From assembly GCF_041435055.1 (NCBI RefSeq), contig NZ_CP108002.1:5394001-5458000 (forward strand): a stretch of 64,000 nucleotides of DNA, read 5' to 3'. Within the stretch, counting starts at the first letter, position 1. Every line of letters begins with the position of its first letter. The notes beneath the pieces were generated by a model, which was not told the DNA's origin, searched no databases, and worked only from the letters and a program-made list of their open reading frames with translations. The stretch comes from Streptomyces sp. NBC_00341. GTDB lineage: Bacteria > Actinomycetota > Actinomycetes > Streptomycetales > Streptomycetaceae. This document shows positions 9,721 to 19,502 of this stretch, one piece after another. The translations under genes and the position numbers were made by a program.

Positions 9721-9906
9721 GTGGCGAAGAAGTCCCTGATCGCTAAGGCCGCCCGCAAGCCGAAGTTCGGCGTCCGCGGGTACACCCGCTGCCAGCGCTG
9801 CGGCCGGCCCCACTCCGTCTACCGCAAGTTCGGCCTGTGCCGCGTGTGCCTTCGTGAGATGGCTCACCGTGGCGAGCTGCCGGGCGTGACCAAGAGCTCC
9901 TGGTAA
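9721..9906 (+). CDS. rpsZ: 30S ribosomal protein S14, zinc-binding type
   Basis: 61 residues starting with GTG. Cys24, Cys27, Cys40 and Cys43 form the C-X2-C-X12-C-X2-C zinc site of the short S14 type. Streptomyces often carries a second, cysteine-free S14 paralogue under Zur control elsewhere; this operon copy is the zinc form. It lies 2 bp after rplE. The symbol rpsN is also used. Confidence 0.95.
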   Translation: MAKKSLIAKAARKPKFGVRGYTRCQRCGRPHSVYRKFGLCRVCLREMAHRGELPGVTKSSW

Positions 9907-10130
9907 TCCTCCTTCGCCCTCTGGGCGTTGGGATTATCCGGAAGCTCTCGGTAAGTATCTGGTCGGCAGGAGCCCGGCCCCACATGCCGTAGGCTTGTGT
10001 GGTTGGGCGCCTGCCGCCCTAGACCGACTTACTACGCCGTAGGTCCCCGCACCGCACCCGTCCCGCCACTGAGTGGGGAGAGGGATGGCGCATACAGGAA
10101 ACCCCGGCGAGAGAGGCCGAAGGCCAACTC
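9907..10130. other. rpsZ-rpsH spacer
   Basis: 224 bp without a gene, unusually long inside the spc operon. An imperfect hairpin starts directly at the rpsZ stop: TAATCC near 9905 pairs with GGATTA near 9932, and CGCCC with GGGCG inside it. The remainder contains a GAGAGAGG purine-rich site before rpsH. A secondary promoter or S8 target is possible, but none can be shown. Confidence 0.4.
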
Positions 10131-10529
10131 ATGACCATGACTGATCCCATCGCAGACATGCTCACGCGTCTGCGTAACGCGAACTCGGCGTATCACGACG
10201 ACGTCAAGATGCCGCACAGCAAGATCAAGTCGCACATCGCGGAGATCCTCCAGCAGGAGGGCTTCATCACCGGCTGGAAGGTCGAGGACGCCGAGGTCGG
10301 CAAGAGCCTCGTTCTCGACCTGAAGTTCGGTCCGAACCGCGAGCGTTCGATCGCCGGCATCAAGCGTATTTCGAAGCCGGGTCTGCGTGTATACGCAAAG
10401 TCCACCAATCTGCCGAAGGTTCTGGGCGGCCTGGGCGTGGCGATCATCTCCACGTCCCACGGTCTCCTGACCGGCCAGCAGGCCAGCAAGAAGGGCGTAG
10501 GTGGGGAAGTCCTCGCCTACGTCTGGTAG
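10131..10529 (+). CDS. rpsH: 30S ribosomal protein S8
   Basis: 132 residues, [20 protein letters not shown] start and [27 protein letters not shown] end, diagnostic of S8. S8 binds 16S rRNA helix 21 and in E. coli represses the spc operon. The first of two nearby ATGs gives the family N-terminus MTMTDP. Confidence 0.98.
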   Translation: MTMTDPIADMLTRLRNANSAYHDDVKMPHSKIKSHIAEILQQEGFITGWKVEDAEVGKSLVLDLKFGPNRERSIAGIKRISKPGLRVYAKSTNLPKVLGGLGVAIISTSHGLLTGQQASKKGVGGEVLAYVW

Positions 10530-10550
10530 TCGGGAACGGAGGAAAAGCTC

Positions 10551-11090
10551 ATGTCGCGAATCGGCAAGCTCCCCATCCAGGTTCCCGCCGGTGTGGACGT
10601 CACCATCGATGGCCGCACGGTTGCGGTGAAGGGCCCCAAGGGTTCCCTCTCGCACACCGTCGCCGCGCCGATCGAGGTCACCAAGGGTGAGGACGGCGTT
10701 CTGAACGTCGTCCGCCCGAACGACGAGCGTCAGAACAAGGCCCTTCACGGCCTGTCCCGCACGCTGGTGGCGAACATGATCACCGGTGTGACCCAGGGAT
10801 ACATCAAGGCGCTCGAGATCAGCGGTGTCGGTTACCGCGTCCAGGCGAAGGGCTCCAACCTGGAGTTCGCCCTGGGCTACAGCCACCCGATCCTCATCGA
10901 GGCCCCCGAAGGCATCACCTTCAAGGTCGAGTCGCCCACGAAGTTCAGTGTCGAGGGCATCGACAAGCAGAAGGTCGGCGAGGTTTCGGCGAAGATCCGC
11001 AAGCTGCGGAAGCCTGACCCGTACAAGGCCAAGGGCGTCAAGTACGCCGGCGAGGTTATCCGCCGCAAGGTCGGAAAGGCGGGTAAGTAA
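10551..11090 (+). CDS. rplF: 50S ribosomal protein L6
   Basis: 179 residues with [15 protein letters not shown] and the C-terminal [24 protein letters not shown] motif. L6 lies near the sarcin-ricin loop. AACGGAGGAAAAG supplies a strong ribosome site. Confidence 0.98.
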   Translation: MSRIGKLPIQVPAGVDVTIDGRTVAVKGPKGSLSHTVAAPIEVTKGEDGVLNVVRPNDERQNKALHGLSRTLVANMITGVTQGYIKALEISGVGYRVQAKGSNLEFALGYSHPILIEAPEGITFKVESPTKFSVEGIDKQKVGEVSAKIRKLRKPDPYKAKGVKYAGEVIRRKVGKAGK

Positions 11091-11093
11091 GCC

Positions 11094-11477
11094 ATGGCAT
11101 ACGGTGTAAAGATCGCCAAGGGCGACGCCTACAAGCGTGCCGCCCTCAAGCGTCGCCACATCCGCGTCCGGAAGCACATCTCCGGTTCGCCCGAGCGTCC
11201 GCGCTTGGTTGTGACGCGTTCGAACCGCCACATGGTCGCTCAGGTCATCGACGACATCGCGGGCCACACGCTCGCGTCGGCGTCGACGCTCGACGCTTCC
11301 ATCCGCGGCGTCGAGGGTGACAAGAGTGCCCTCGCCAAGCAGGTCGGGGCCCTGGTCGCCGAGCGCGCCAAGGCCGCAGGCGTCGAGGCCGTCGTGTTTG
11401 ACCGCGGTGGCAACCAGTACGCCGGGCGGATTGCCGCTCTGGCTGACGCCGCCCGTGAAGCCGGGCTGAAGTTCTAA
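11094..11477 (+). CDS. rplR: 50S ribosomal protein L18
   Basis: 127 residues with [27 protein letters not shown] and the C-terminal [27 protein letters not shown]18 binds 5S rRNA together with L5. It begins 3 bp after rplF. Confidence 0.98.
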   Translation: MAYGVKIAKGDAYKRAALKRRHIRVRKHISGSPERPRLVVTRSNRHMVAQVIDDIAGHTLASASTLDASIRGVEGDKSALAKQVGALVAERAKAAGVEAVVFDRGGNQYAGRIAALADAAREAGLKF

Positions 11478-11524
11478 GCCCCGGTTCCTACGCACAGCGG
11501 ACGTAACAGAGAGAGGTAATTCCA

Positions 11525-12124
11525 ATGGCTGGACCCCAGCGCCGCGGAAGCGGTGCCGGTGGCGGCGAGCGGCGGGACCGGAAGGGCCGTGACGGCGCCA
11601 GCGCCGCCGAGAAGACCGCGTACGTCGAGCGTGTCGTCGCGATCAACCGTGTCGCCAAGGTCGTGAAGGGTGGTCGTCGCTTCAGCTTCACCGCGCTGGT
11701 CGTGGTGGGCGACGGTGACGGCAGCGTCGGTGTCGGATACGGCAAGGCCAAGGAAGTTCCCGCGGCCATCGCCAAGGGCGTTGAAGAGGCCAAGAAGAGC
11801 TTCTTCAAGGTTCCGCGTATCCAGGGCACCATCCCGCACCCGATCCAGGGCGAGAAGGCCGCGGGCGTTGTCCTGCTCAAGCCTGCTTCCCCCGGTACCG
11901 GTGTGATCGCGGGTGGCCCCGTGCGCGCCGTGCTCGAGTGCGCCGGCGTTCACGACATCCTGTCGAAGTCGCTCGGTTCTTCGAACCCGATCAACATCGT
12001 GCACGCGACGGTGGCGGCCCTCCAGGGTCTGCAGCGTCCCGAGGAGATCGCGGCCCGCCGCGGTCTGCCCCTCGAGGACGTGGCCCCGGCCGCTCTGCTC
12101 CGTGCCCGAGCGGCGGGTGTGTGA
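11525..12124 (+). CDS. rpsE: 30S ribosomal protein S5
   Basis: 199 residues. A Gly/Arg-rich actinobacterial N-terminal extension precedes the S5 core [19 protein letters not shown], then [19 protein letters not shown] and the C-terminal [22 protein letters not shown]5 shapes the mRNA entry site and decoding fidelity. The stop overlaps rpmD. Confidence 0.98.
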   Translation: MAGPQRRGSGAGGGERRDRKGRDGASAAEKTAYVERVVAINRVAKVVKGGRRFSFTALVVVGDGDGSVGVGYGKAKEVPAAIAKGVEEAKKSFFKVPRIQGTIPHPIQGEKAAGVVLLKPASPGTGVIAGGPVRAVLECAGVHDILSKSLGSSNPINIVHATVAALQGLQRPEEIAARRGLPLEDVAPAALLRARAAGV

Positions 12125-12306
12125 TGGCTCGCCTCAAGATCACGCAGACGAAGTCGTACATCGGCAGCAAGCAGAACCACCGCGACACCCTTCGTTCGCT
12201 CGGGCTCAAGCGCCTGCACGACGTGGTTGTCAAGGAGGACCGCCCCGAGTTCCGCGGAATGGCTAACACCGTCCGCCACCTCGTGACGGTTGAGGAGGTC
12301 GACTGA
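12124..12306 (+). CDS. rpmD: 50S ribosomal protein L30
   Basis: 60 residues, [20 protein letters not shown] through [10 protein letters not shown]. The ATG at 12124 overlaps the rpsE TGA; the longer open frame that starts inside rpsE is not homologous. Short L30 lies at the 50S surface. Confidence 0.97.
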   Translation: MARLKITQTKSYIGSKQNHRDTLRSLGLKRLHDVVVKEDRPEFRGMANTVRHLVTVEEVD

Positions 12307-12307
12307 C

Positions 12308-12763
12308 ATGGCGGAGAACCAGCCGCTGAAGGCCCACGACCTCCGGCCTGCCCCGGGCGCCAAGACCGCCAAGACCCGTGTGGGTCGAGGCGAGGCGTCC
12401 AAGGGTAAGACCGCCGGACGTGGCACCAAGGGCACCAAGGCCCGCTACCAGGTTCCGGAGCGCTTCGAGGGCGGGCAGATGCCCCTCCACATGCGTCTCC
12501 CGAAGCTCAAGGGCTTCAAGAACCCGTTCCGCACCGAGTACCAGGTCGTGAACCTGGACAAGCTCGCGACGCTCTACCCCGAGGGTGGAGAGGTCACGGT
12601 GGCCGGTCTGGTCGCCAAGGGCGCGGTGCGCAACAACCACCTCGTCAAGGTCCTCGGACAGGGCGAGATCTCCGTGGCGCTGCAGGTTTCGGTTGACGCC
12701 GTCTCCGGCTCCGCCAAGGAGAAGATCGCCGCCGCGGGCGGCACCGTCACCGAGCTGGTCTGA
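12308..12763 (+). CDS. rplO: 50S ribosomal protein L15
   Basis: 151 residues with [20 protein letters not shown] and the Gly/Lys-rich [19 protein letters not shown] segment, typical of L15, a late 50S assembly protein. The ATG at 12308 is one base after the rpmD stop. A strong hairpin follows before secY. Confidence 0.97.
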   Translation: MAENQPLKAHDLRPAPGAKTAKTRVGRGEASKGKTAGRGTKGTKARYQVPERFEGGQMPLHMRLPKLKGFKNPFRTEYQVVNLDKLATLYPEGGEVTVAGLVAKGAVRNNHLVKVLGQGEISVALQVSVDAVSGSAKEKIAAAGGTVTELV

Positions 12764-12794
12764 GACAACTCGGACACATAGGTGGCCTGAACAT

Positions 12795-12834
12795 CCGACC
12801 GGGGATGCCTCTCATATGGGGCATCCCCGGTTGG
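12795..12834 (+). terminator. Hairpin between rplO and secY
   Basis: A 15-bp stem pairs 12795-12809 with 12820-12834 (one G-T pair) around a 10-base loop. It lies about 30 bp after rplO and 150 bp before secY. No long T-run follows, which is common for Streptomyces terminators. It probably reduces readthrough into secY or separates the transcripts. Confidence 0.6.
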
Positions 12835-12987
12835 TCGTTCCTAGGGGGGCATGTACGCCGGTAAGGTGGCGTCCGTTGCTGTGGTAAGCCCTGGACGCAT
12901 GTCGTTCGGGGACCTTTGACTGTTACGTATTCGTCAATCCTCAAGACCGTCACCTCTACGCATTGCGCGGGGGTCGCAGGAGGCACC

Positions 12988-14307
12988 GTGCTCACCGCGT
13001 TCGCCCGGGCGTTCAAGACGCCCGACCTGCGCAAGAAGCTGTTCTTCACGCTCGGCATCATCGTGCTCTACCGGCTCGGGGCGCATATCCCGGTCCCGGG
13101 GGTGAGTTACGAGAACGTCCAGACCTGTGTTGATCAGGCAAGCAAGGGCAATAACAGCCTCTTCGGCCTGGTGAACATGTTCAGCGGTGGTGCACTGCTG
13201 CAGATCACGATCTTCGCGCTCGGCATCATGCCGTACATCACGGCCAGCATCATTCTTCAGCTGCTGACCGTGGTGATTCCCCGACTAGAGGCGCTCAAGA
13301 AGGAGGGGCAGTCCGGCCAGGCCAAGATCACGCAGTACACGCGTTATCTGACGGTCGCGCTCGCCATCCTCCAGGGCACCGGCCTGGTGGCCACCGCACG
13401 CAGCGGCGCGCTGTTCAGCGGCTGCCCGGTCGCCGACCAGATCGTCCCGAACCAGTCGCTGTTCACGACCATCACGATGGTCATCACGATGACCGCCGGC
13501 ACGGCCGCCGTCATGTGGCTCGGTGAGCTGATCACCGACCGCGGCATCGGCAACGGCATGTCGATCCTGATGTTCATCTCGATCGCCGCCAGCTTCCCCG
13601 GCGCACTGTGGGCCATCAAGACGAGCGGCAAGCTCGCGGACGGCTGGATCGAGTTCGGCACCGTCATCCTGATCGGCTTCGTGATGGTGGCCCTCGTGGT
13701 CTTCGTCGAGCAGGCCCAGCGCCGCATTCCGGTTCAGTACGCGAAGCGCATGATCGGCCGCAGGTCCTACGGTGGTACGTCCACCTACATCCCGCTGAAG
13801 GTGAACCAGGCGGGTGTGATTCCCGTCATCTTCGCTTCTTCGCTGCTCTACATCCCGGCCCTGATCGTCCAGTTCTCCAACTCCCAAGCGGCTTGGGCGA
13901 CCTGGATCAAGGACCACTTCGTCAAGGGCGACCACCCGTACTACATCACCGCGTACTTCCTGTTGATCGTCTTCTTCGCCTTCTTCTATGTGGCGATTTC
14001 GTTCAACCCCGAGGAAGTCGCGGACAACATGAAGAAGTATGGTGGCTTCATCCCGGGTATCCGGGCTGGTCGACCTACTGCCGAGTACCTGAGCTACGTG
14101 CTCAACAGGATCACTTGGCCGGGCTCGCTGTACCTGGGTCTGATCGCTCTGGTGCCAACGATGGCGTTGGCAGGCTTCGGTGGCGCTAACCAGAACTTCC
14201 CGTTCGGCGGGACGAGCATCCTCATCATCGTGGGTGTGGGTCTGGAAACCGTGAAGCAGATTGAGAGTCAGCTCCAGCAGCGCAATTACGAAGGGTTCCT
14301 CCGCTGA
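12988..14307 (+). CDS. secY: Protein translocase subunit SecY
   Basis: 439 residues from the GTG at 12988, which has GGAGG 5-9 bp upstream and gives the conserved [23 protein letters not shown] start; an upstream in-frame start at 12916 adds unconserved residues. Ten membrane segments are visible, with the plug/TM2 region [22 protein letters not shown] and the cytoplasmic loop [14 protein letters not shown]. SecY forms the protein-conducting channel with SecE and SecG. The stop overlaps the adk start. Confidence 0.97.
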   Translation: MLTAFARAFKTPDLRKKLFFTLGIIVLYRLGAHIPVPGVSYENVQTCVDQASKGNNSLFGLVNMFSGGALLQITIFALGIMPYITASIILQLLTVVIPRLEALKKEGQSGQAKITQYTRYLTVALAILQGTGLVATARSGALFSGCPVADQIVPNQSLFTTITMVITMTAGTAAVMWLGELITDRGIGNGMSILMFISIAASFPGALWAIKTSGKLADGWIEFGTVILIGFVMVALVVFVEQAQRRIPVQYAKRMIGRRSYGGTSTYIPLKVNQAGVIPVIFASSLLYIPALIVQFSNSQAAWATWIKDHFVKGDHPYYITAYFLLIVFFAFFYVAISFNPEEVADNMKKYGGFIPGIRAGRPTAEYLSYVLNRITWPGSLYLGLIALVPTMALAGFGGANQNFPFGGTSILIIVGVGLETVKQIESQLQQRNYEGFLR

Positions 14308-14966
14308 TGCGAATCGTCCTCGTCGGCCCGCCGGGTGCCGGCAAGGGAACGCAGGCTGCGTACCTTGCCAAGAACCTGTCGATTCCGCACATCTCCACGG
14401 GCGACCTCTTCCGCGCCAACATCAGCCAGGGCACTGACCTTGGCAAGCAGGCCCGCGCCTACATGGACGCGGGACAGCTGGTGCCGGACGAGGTCACGAT
14501 CGGGATGGCCAAGGACCGGATGTCCCAGTCGGACGCGGTCAACGGCTTCCTGCTCGACGGCTTCCCGCGCAATGTGGGCCAGGCCGAGGCCCTTGATGTG
14601 ATGCTCAAGGACGAGGGCGTAAAGCTGGACGCGGTTCTCGATCTCGAAGTCCCCGAGGACGAGGTCGTGAAGCGGATCGCGGGCCGTCGCATCTGCCGCA
14701 ACGAGAGCGCGCACGTGTTCCACGTGACGTACAACCCGCCGAAGACCGAGGGTGTCTGCGACACCTGCGGCGGCGAGCTGTACCAGCGCGACGACGACAG
14801 CGAAGAGACGGTCCGCACCCGGCTGGAGGTCTACCACACGCAGACCGAGCCGATCATCGACTACTACAGGGCTCAGGACCTGGTGGTCACCATCTCCGCG
14901 CTCGGCAAGGTCACCGACGTGACCGAGCGGGCCATGGAGGCGCTGAAGAAGTCCGACGAGGGCTGA
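14307..14966 (+). CDS. adk: Adenylate kinase
   Basis: 219 residues. Walker [10 protein letters not shown] at residues 7-15, the AMP-binding DGFPRN motif and a long lid domain. The lid keeps CDTCGG, but the first half of a zinc site is reduced to a single Cys ([10 protein letters not shown]), so zinc binding is doubtful. It catalyses ATP + AMP to 2 ADP. The ATG overlaps the secY TGA, as usual in actinobacterial spc operons. Confidence 0.97.
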   Translation: MRIVLVGPPGAGKGTQAAYLAKNLSIPHISTGDLFRANISQGTDLGKQARAYMDAGQLVPDEVTIGMAKDRMSQSDAVNGFLLDGFPRNVGQAEALDVMLKDEGVKLDAVLDLEVPEDEVVKRIAGRRICRNESAHVFHVTYNPPKTEGVCDTCGGELYQRDDDSEETVRTRLEVYHTQTEPIIDYYRAQDLVVTISALGKVTDVTERAMEALKKSDEG

Positions 14967-14988
14967 CAGCGAACCCGTCAGTACCAGT

Positions 14989-15026
14989 CATTCGGCCGCG
15001 GCGTCCATGGGCGCCGCGGCCGAATG
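14989..15026 (+). terminator. Perfect 15-bp hairpin between adk and map
   Basis: 15 bp at 14989-15003 are perfectly complementary to 15012-15026, with an 8-base loop. It lies 23 bp after the adk stop and 58 bp before map. No T-run follows. Likely a partial terminator or mRNA-stabilising structure inside the spc cluster. Confidence 0.6.
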
Positions 15027-15084
15027 CGTGCGGCCGTATCGTTGAGCAGGCCGCCCCGTCCCGTATCCAGAAAGGCGCCGCGCA

Positions 15085-15921
15085 ATGGTGCAGATCAAGA
15101 CCCCCGAGCAGATCGCGAAGATGCGTGAGGCGGGGCTGGTGGTCGCTGCCATTCACGCGGCCACCCGAGAGGCCGCCGTTCCCGGTGCCAGCACGCTGGA
15201 CCTGGACCAGGTCGCCCGCAAGGTGATCGACGAGCACGGTGCGAAGTCGAACTTCCTCGGTTACGGCGGATTCCCCGCGACGATCTGCACCTCGGTCAAC
15301 GAGGTCGTCGTCCACGGCATCCCGGACGAGAAGACCGTCCTCAAGGACGGCGACATCATCTCCATCGACGCCGGCGCGATCATCGACGGCTGGCACGGCG
15401 ACGCCGCGTACACGGCCTTCGTCGGCACCGGTCACGCCCCGGAGCTCATCGAGCTGTCCCGGGTGACCGAGGAGTCGATGTGGGCCGGCATCGCCGCGAT
15501 GAAGGTGAACAACCGCCTGGTCGACATCTCGAAGGCGATCGAGTCCTACATCCGCCGCCAGCCCCGCCCGTCGACCGGCAAGTACGGGATCGTCGAGGAC
15601 TACGGCGGCCACGGCATCGGCACCGAGATGCACATGGACCCGCACCTGCTGAACTACGTCGCCCGCAAGCGCGGCAAGGGCATCAAGCTGGTCCCCGGTG
15701 TCTGCCTGGCCATCGAACCCATGGTCTCCCTCGGCACGGCCCGCACCGAGGTGCTGGAGGACGAGTGGACCGTCATCACCCCCGACGGCAGCTGGTCCTC
15801 CCACTGGGAGCACTCCATCGCCCTCACGGAGCAGGGCCCGCTGGTGCTCACCGCTCCGGACTGCGGCCGCGAGAAGCTCGCGCAGTACGGCATTGAGGCG
15901 GCGCCCGACCCTCTGGGGTGA
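15085..15921 (+). CDS. map: Methionine aminopeptidase type I
   Basis: 278 residues. The fold's metal ligands are visible in IDAGAIIDGWHGDAAYT (first Asp pair), YGGHGIGTEMH (His), and AIEPMV and EHSIALTE (Glu residues). It removes the initiator Met from nascent proteins. GAAAGGCG lies upstream of the ATG. Position between adk and infA is standard. Confidence 0.96.
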   Translation: MVQIKTPEQIAKMREAGLVVAAIHAATREAAVPGASTLDLDQVARKVIDEHGAKSNFLGYGGFPATICTSVNEVVVHGIPDEKTVLKDGDIISIDAGAIIDGWHGDAAYTAFVGTGHAPELIELSRVTEESMWAGIAAMKVNNRLVDISKAIESYIRRQPRPSTGKYGIVEDYGGHGIGTEMHMDPHLLNYVARKRGKGIKLVPGVCLAIEPMVSLGTARTEVLEDEWTVITPDGSWSSHWEHSIALTEQGPLVLTAPDCGREKLAQYGIEAAPDPLG

Positions 15922-16093
15922 TTGAGGCCCACCAGGAGGTCTAAGGATCTCCGGGGCGGGGCAAACTTGACGGATTCGTCTTTTGGAGTCCGCTGACGTA
16001 GACTGACTCGTCGGCTCTCGTGCATCAGTGTGCCCGTATGTATGCACACGAAGGTACGGAGCCGATCAAGGTAGCCGATTCGAAAGGCGAAGC
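15922..16093. other. map-infA spacer with possible promoter
   Basis: 172 bp without a gene. TTGACG at 15967-15972 resembles a -35 box, and TAGACT at 15999-16004, preceded by TG, resembles an extended -10 box. The 26-bp gap between them is too long for a single standard promoter, so they may belong to different start sites. A stem of TGTGC/GCACA type lies near 16029-16049. Confidence 0.35.
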
Positions 16094-16315
16094 GTGGCCA
16101 AGAAGCAAGGTGCCATCGAAATTGAGGGCACCGTGATCGAGTCTCTCCCGAACGCCATGTTCAGGGTGGAGCTCCAGAACGGTCACAAGGTCCTCGCGCA
16201 CATCAGCGGGAAGATGCGGATGCACTACATCCGAATCCTTCCCGATGACCGGGTCGTCGTGGAGCTCTCCCCGTACGACCTGACGCGTGGCCGGATCGTC
16301 TACCGCTACAAGTAG
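16094..16315 (+). CDS. infA: Translation initiation factor IF-1
   Basis: 73 residues from GTG at 16094 ([20 protein letters not shown]...IVYRYK), the exact IF-1 length. The S1-like OB fold is clear in [22 protein letters not shown]-1 occupies the 30S A site during initiation. The longer frame upstream lacks homology. Confidence 0.97.
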   Translation: MAKKQGAIEIEGTVIESLPNAMFRVELQNGHKVLAHISGKMRMHYIRILPDDRVVVELSPYDLTRGRIVYRYK

Positions 16316-16375
16316 ATCTTGCCCACATTCCGCTTCGGCGGGGTGCTGGCACTGACCCGGAGAACCTGACATCCC

Positions 16376-16489
16376 ATGAAGGTCAAGCCGAGCGTCAAGA
16401 AGATCTGCGACAAGTGCAAGGTGATCCGCCGTCACGGTCGGGTCATGGTCATCTGCGACAACCTGCGCCACAAGCAGCGCCAGGGCTGA
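16376..16489 (+). CDS. rpmJ: 50S ribosomal protein L36
   Basis: 37 residues: [16 protein letters not shown]...RHKQRQG. Cys11, Cys14, Cys27 and His32 make the zinc ribbon of the zinc-binding L36 type. It is short and easy to miss. It lies 60 bp after infA, the standard order before rpsM. Confidence 0.96.
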   Translation: MKVKPSVKKICDKCKVIRRHGRVMVICDNLRHKQRQG

Positions 16490-16682
16490 CGCACGACCCC
16501 CTGCATCTCGCAGACTTCGCGCGACGCACGTAAACGTACATACGCAGTGCCCGTCCAAGCCACGGCTGACGACACCTCCGGCGGGGGCCGGAGACCCGGG
16601 CGTACCACCGGCTCCGAGCGAGCGGTCGGCGGTCGGGAGCGGCACTGCGGAAGACCCCCGAAATAACAACTGGAGCCATTGA

Positions 16683-17063
16683 ATGGCACGCGTTTCAGGT
16701 GTTGACATCCCGCGCGAAAAGCGCGTGGAGGTTGCCCTCACCTACGTCTTCGGTATCGGGCGCACCCGGTCCAAGGAGATCCTCGCCACCACCGGCGTGA
16801 ACCCCAACACCCGCGTTCGTGACCTGGCCGAGGAAGACCTGGTCAAGATCCGCGAGTACGTGGACGCCAACCTCCGCACCGAGGGTGACCTCCGCCGCGA
16901 GATCCAGGGCGACATCCGCCGCAAGATCGAGATCGGCTGCTACCAGGGCATTCGTCACCGCCGTGGTCTGCCGGTTCACGGTCAGCGCACCAGCACGAAC
17001 GCGCGTACCCGCAAGGGCCCGCGTCGCGCGATCGCCGGTAAGAAGAAGCCGGGCAAGAAGTAG
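16683..17063 (+). CDS. rpsM: 30S ribosomal protein S13
   Basis: 126 residues with [21 protein letters not shown], the [19 protein letters not shown] motif and a basic tail KKKPGKK that contacts the P-site tRNA. A 193-bp spacer with a CTCCGGC/GCCGGAG hairpin precedes it and may hold an alpha-operon promoter. Confidence 0.98.
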   Translation: MARVSGVDIPREKRVEVALTYVFGIGRTRSKEILATTGVNPNTRVRDLAEEDLVKIREYVDANLRTEGDLRREIQGDIRRKIEIGCYQGIRHRRGLPVHGQRTSTNARTRKGPRRAIAGKKKPGKK

Positions 17064-17167
17064 TCCTCAGCGGACGCACTGCGAACGTCCGGTTCCCGGG
17101 CATCCGCAGCATCCAGCGGTCTTCGCTGTAGGACCGATCACCTCCCCTCTCCATCTGGAGTAAAGAC

Positions 17168-17572
17168 ATGCCCCCCAAGGGTCGTCAGGGCGCAGCCAAG
17201 AAGGTGCGTCGCAAGGAAAAGAAGAACGTCGCTCACGGCCACGCGCACATCAAGAGCACGTTCAACAACACCATCGTCTCGATCACGGACCCCTCGGGCA
17301 ACGTGATCTCCTGGGCCTCCGCCGGCCACGTCGGCTTCAAGGGCTCGCGCAAGTCCACCCCCTTCGCCGCGCAGATGGCCGCCGAGTCGGCCGCCCGCCG
17401 CGCGCAGGAGCACGGCATGCGCAAGGTTGACGTCTTCGTGAAGGGTCCGGGCTCCGGCCGCGAGACCGCGATCCGCTCCCTCCAGGCCACGGGCCTCGAG
17501 GTCGGTTCGATCCAGGACGTCACCCCGACGCCGCACAACGGCTGCCGTCCGCCGAAGCGTCGCCGCGTCTGA
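17168..17572 (+). CDS. rpsK: 30S ribosomal protein S11
   Basis: 134 residues with [20 protein letters not shown] and [18 protein letters not shown]11 signatures. S11 lies on the 30S platform near the E site. A 104-bp gap separates it from rpsM. The usual rpsD is absent between rpsK and rpoA, as is typical for Streptomyces. Confidence 0.98.
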   Translation: MPPKGRQGAAKKVRRKEKKNVAHGHAHIKSTFNNTIVSITDPSGNVISWASAGHVGFKGSRKSTPFAAQMAAESAARRAQEHGMRKVDVFVKGPGSGRETAIRSLQATGLEVGSIQDVTPTPHNGCRPPKRRRV

Positions 17573-17610
17573 TCCGTCACGGCCGGTGACGGCCGTGCGT
17601 CAGTAGCGTG

Positions 17611-17654
17611 GGTACGGGCGGTATGCCCCCTACGGGGGTGTGCCGCCCGTATCC
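17611..17654 (+). terminator. Long hairpin upstream of rpoA
   Basis: The arm 17611-17630 pairs with 17634-17654 in a stem of about 20 bp containing several G-T or mismatched positions, with a three-base loop, followed by CTTGTTTCATC. It lies 38 bp after rpsK and about 55 bp before rpoA. It resembles an intrinsic terminator or attenuator setting the ratio of ribosomal protein to RNA polymerase alpha. Confidence 0.6.
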
Positions 17655-17709
17655 TTGTTTCATCTGTCGGGCGTCAAATAGTGGTCGCCCACGACTGAAG
17701 GATTCACAC

Positions 17710-18732
17710 ATGCTTATCGCTCAGCGTCCGTCGCTGACCGAAGAGGTCGTTGACGAGTTCCGCTCGCGGTTCGTCATCGAGCCCCTGGAGCCGGGTTTCG
17801 GCTACACGCTCGGTAACTCTCTTCGCCGTACGCTCCTCTCCTCGATCCCGGGCGCCGCTGTCACCAGCATCCGGATCGACGGCGTTCTGCACGAGTTCAC
17901 CACCGTGCCGGGTGTCAAGGAGGACGTCACCGACCTCATCCTCAACATCAAGCAGCTGGTCGTCTCCTCCGAGCACGACGAGCCGGTCGTGATGTACCTG
18001 CGCAAGCAGGGCCCCGGCCTGGTCACCGCTGCCGACATCGCCCCGCCGGCCGGTGTCGAGGTCCACAACCCGGACCTCGTCATGGCCACCCTGAACGGCA
18101 AGGGCAAGCTGGAGATGGAGCTGACCGTCGAGCGCGGTCGCGGCTACGTCTCCGCCGTCCAGAACAAGCAGGTGGGCCAGGAGATCGGCCGGATTCCGGT
18201 CGACTCCATCTACTCGCCGGTGCTCAAGGTCACGTACAAGGTCGAGGCGACCCGTGTCGAGCAGCGCACCGACTTCGACAAGCTGATCGTCGACGTCGAG
18301 ACCAAGCAGGCCATGCGTCCCCGTGACGCCATGGCGTCGGCCGGTAAGACCCTGGTCGAGCTGTTCGGTCTGGCGCGCGAGCTCAACATCGACGCCGAGG
18401 GCATCGACATGGGCCCGTCCCCGACGGACGCCGCGCTCGCCGCCGATCTGGCGCTGCCGATCGAGGAGCTGGAGCTCACGGTCCGCTCGTACAACTGCCT
18501 CAAGCGCGAGGGCATCCACTCGGTGGGCGAGCTCGTGGCCCGCTCCGAGGCGGACCTGCTCGACATCCGCAACTTCGGTGCGAAGTCGATCGACGAGGTC
18601 AAGGCGAAGCTGGCCGGTATGGGCCTGGCGCTGAAGGACTCGCCTCCCGGCTTCGACCCGACCGCCGCTGCCGACGCGTTCGGTGCGGACGACGACGCGG
18701 ATGCCGGTTTCGTGGAGACCGAGCAGTACTGA
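17710..18732 (+). CDS. rpoA: DNA-directed RNA polymerase alpha subunit
   Basis: 340 residues from [17 protein letters not shown]. The N-terminal dimerisation domain (about 1-230) contains [22 protein letters not shown] linker leads to the C-terminal domain (about 255-320) with [20 protein letters not shown] and [13 protein letters not shown], which binds UP elements and activators. The ATG at 17710 has GAAGGA upstream; the earlier in-frame start lies inside the hairpin leader and is rejected. Confidence 0.98.
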   Translation: MLIAQRPSLTEEVVDEFRSRFVIEPLEPGFGYTLGNSLRRTLLSSIPGAAVTSIRIDGVLHEFTTVPGVKEDVTDLILNIKQLVVSSEHDEPVVMYLRKQGPGLVTAADIAPPAGVEVHNPDLVMATLNGKGKLEMELTVERGRGYVSAVQNKQVGQEIGRIPVDSIYSPVLKVTYKVEATRVEQRTDFDKLIVDVETKQAMRPRDAMASAGKTLVELFGLARELNIDAEGIDMGPSPTDAALAADLALPIEELELTVRSYNCLKREGIHSVGELVARSEADLLDIRNFGAKSIDEVKAKLAGMGLALKDSPPGFDPTAAADAFGADDDADAGFVETEQY

Positions 18733-18790
18733 GTCGCCTCCGGCTGGGGTGCCCGGTATTGCTGGGTGCCCCGGACCGGGCGAGGGCTTT

Positions 18791-18815
18791 GTCCTCAAGC
18801 GCCGGACGGGCTTGA
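18791..18815 (+). repeat. Copy of a recurrent intergenic repeat
   Basis: This 25-bp copy begins GTCCTCAAGCGCCGGACG and continues GGGCTTGA. It differs by one base from the copies at 23007, 23402 (inverted), 52414 (inverted) and 52476. Here the change makes TCAAGC and GCTTGA self-complementary. It sits in the rpoA-rplQ spacer. Confidence 0.7.
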
Positions 18816-18909
18816 ATGTTCGGCTCGTAAGACTTCCGTGTGGCGACCGCCGCGCGGGAACTGACACCGGTACCTGATACGGCCGGTGCAGCACACAAGG
18901 AGAAATACC

Positions 18910-19413
18910 ATGCCTCAGCCCGCCAAGGGCGCCCGTCTGGGCGGCAGCGCTGCGCACGAGAAGCTTCTTCTCAACAACCTCGCGAAGTCGCTGTTCGAGC
19001 ACGGCCGCATCACCACGACCGAGGCCAAGGCCCGCCGCCTGCGTCCGGTCGCCGAGCGTTTCATCACCAAGGCCAAGAAGGGCGACATCCACAACCGTCG
19101 CCTGGTGCTGCAGTCGATCACGGACAAGGGCATCGTCCACACGCTCTTCACCGAGATCGCCCCGCGGTACGAGAACCGCCCCGGTGGTTACACCCGTATC
19201 ACCAAGATCGGCAACCGTCGTGGCGACAACGCCCCGATGGCCGTCATCGAGCTGGTCGAGGCCCTGACCGTGGCGCAGGCTGCCACCGGTGAGGCCGAGG
19301 CCGCCACGAAGCGTGCGGTCAAGGAGGACGCGGCCAAGAAGGACGAGACCCCGGTCGAGTCCGTCGAGGACGCCAAGCCGGCCGCCGCCGACGAGGAGTC
19401 CAAGGACGCCTGA
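18910..19413 (+). CDS. rplQ: 50S ribosomal protein L17
   Basis: 167 residues. The L17 core [19 protein letters not shown] to about residue 120 includes [21 protein letters not shown]. An acidic/Lys-rich tail of about 45 residues ([19 protein letters not shown]...) follows, as in other actinobacteria. ACAAGGAGAAA lies before the ATG at 18910. Confidence 0.97.
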   Translation: MPQPAKGARLGGSAAHEKLLLNNLAKSLFEHGRITTTEAKARRLRPVAERFITKAKKGDIHNRRLVLQSITDKGIVHTLFTEIAPRYENRPGGYTRITKIGNRRGDNAPMAVIELVEALTVAQAATGEAEAATKRAVKEDAAKKDETPVESVEDAKPAAADEESKDA

Positions 19414-19431
19414 GCGTTCTGAGACCTCTGG

Positions 19432-19469
19432 ACGGGCCCGCATCACCCTTCGGGGCGGTGCGGGCCCGT
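19432..19469 (+). terminator. Intrinsic-type terminator after rplQ
   Basis: A 17-bp stem (19432-19448 with 19453-19469, one mismatch and one G-T pair) closes on a TTCG tetraloop. It lies 18 bp after rplQ. It probably ends the alpha operon, with truA following 33 bp downstream. Confidence 0.75.
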
Positions 19470-19502
19470 TCCGCTTGTACGGATCTTGAAAGGACCGCTG
19501 GT

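Noticed and set aside
15967-16004. TTGACG and TAGACT as one promoter for infA
   Set aside because: The 26-bp spacer is too long; the boxes are mentioned only as separate possibilities.
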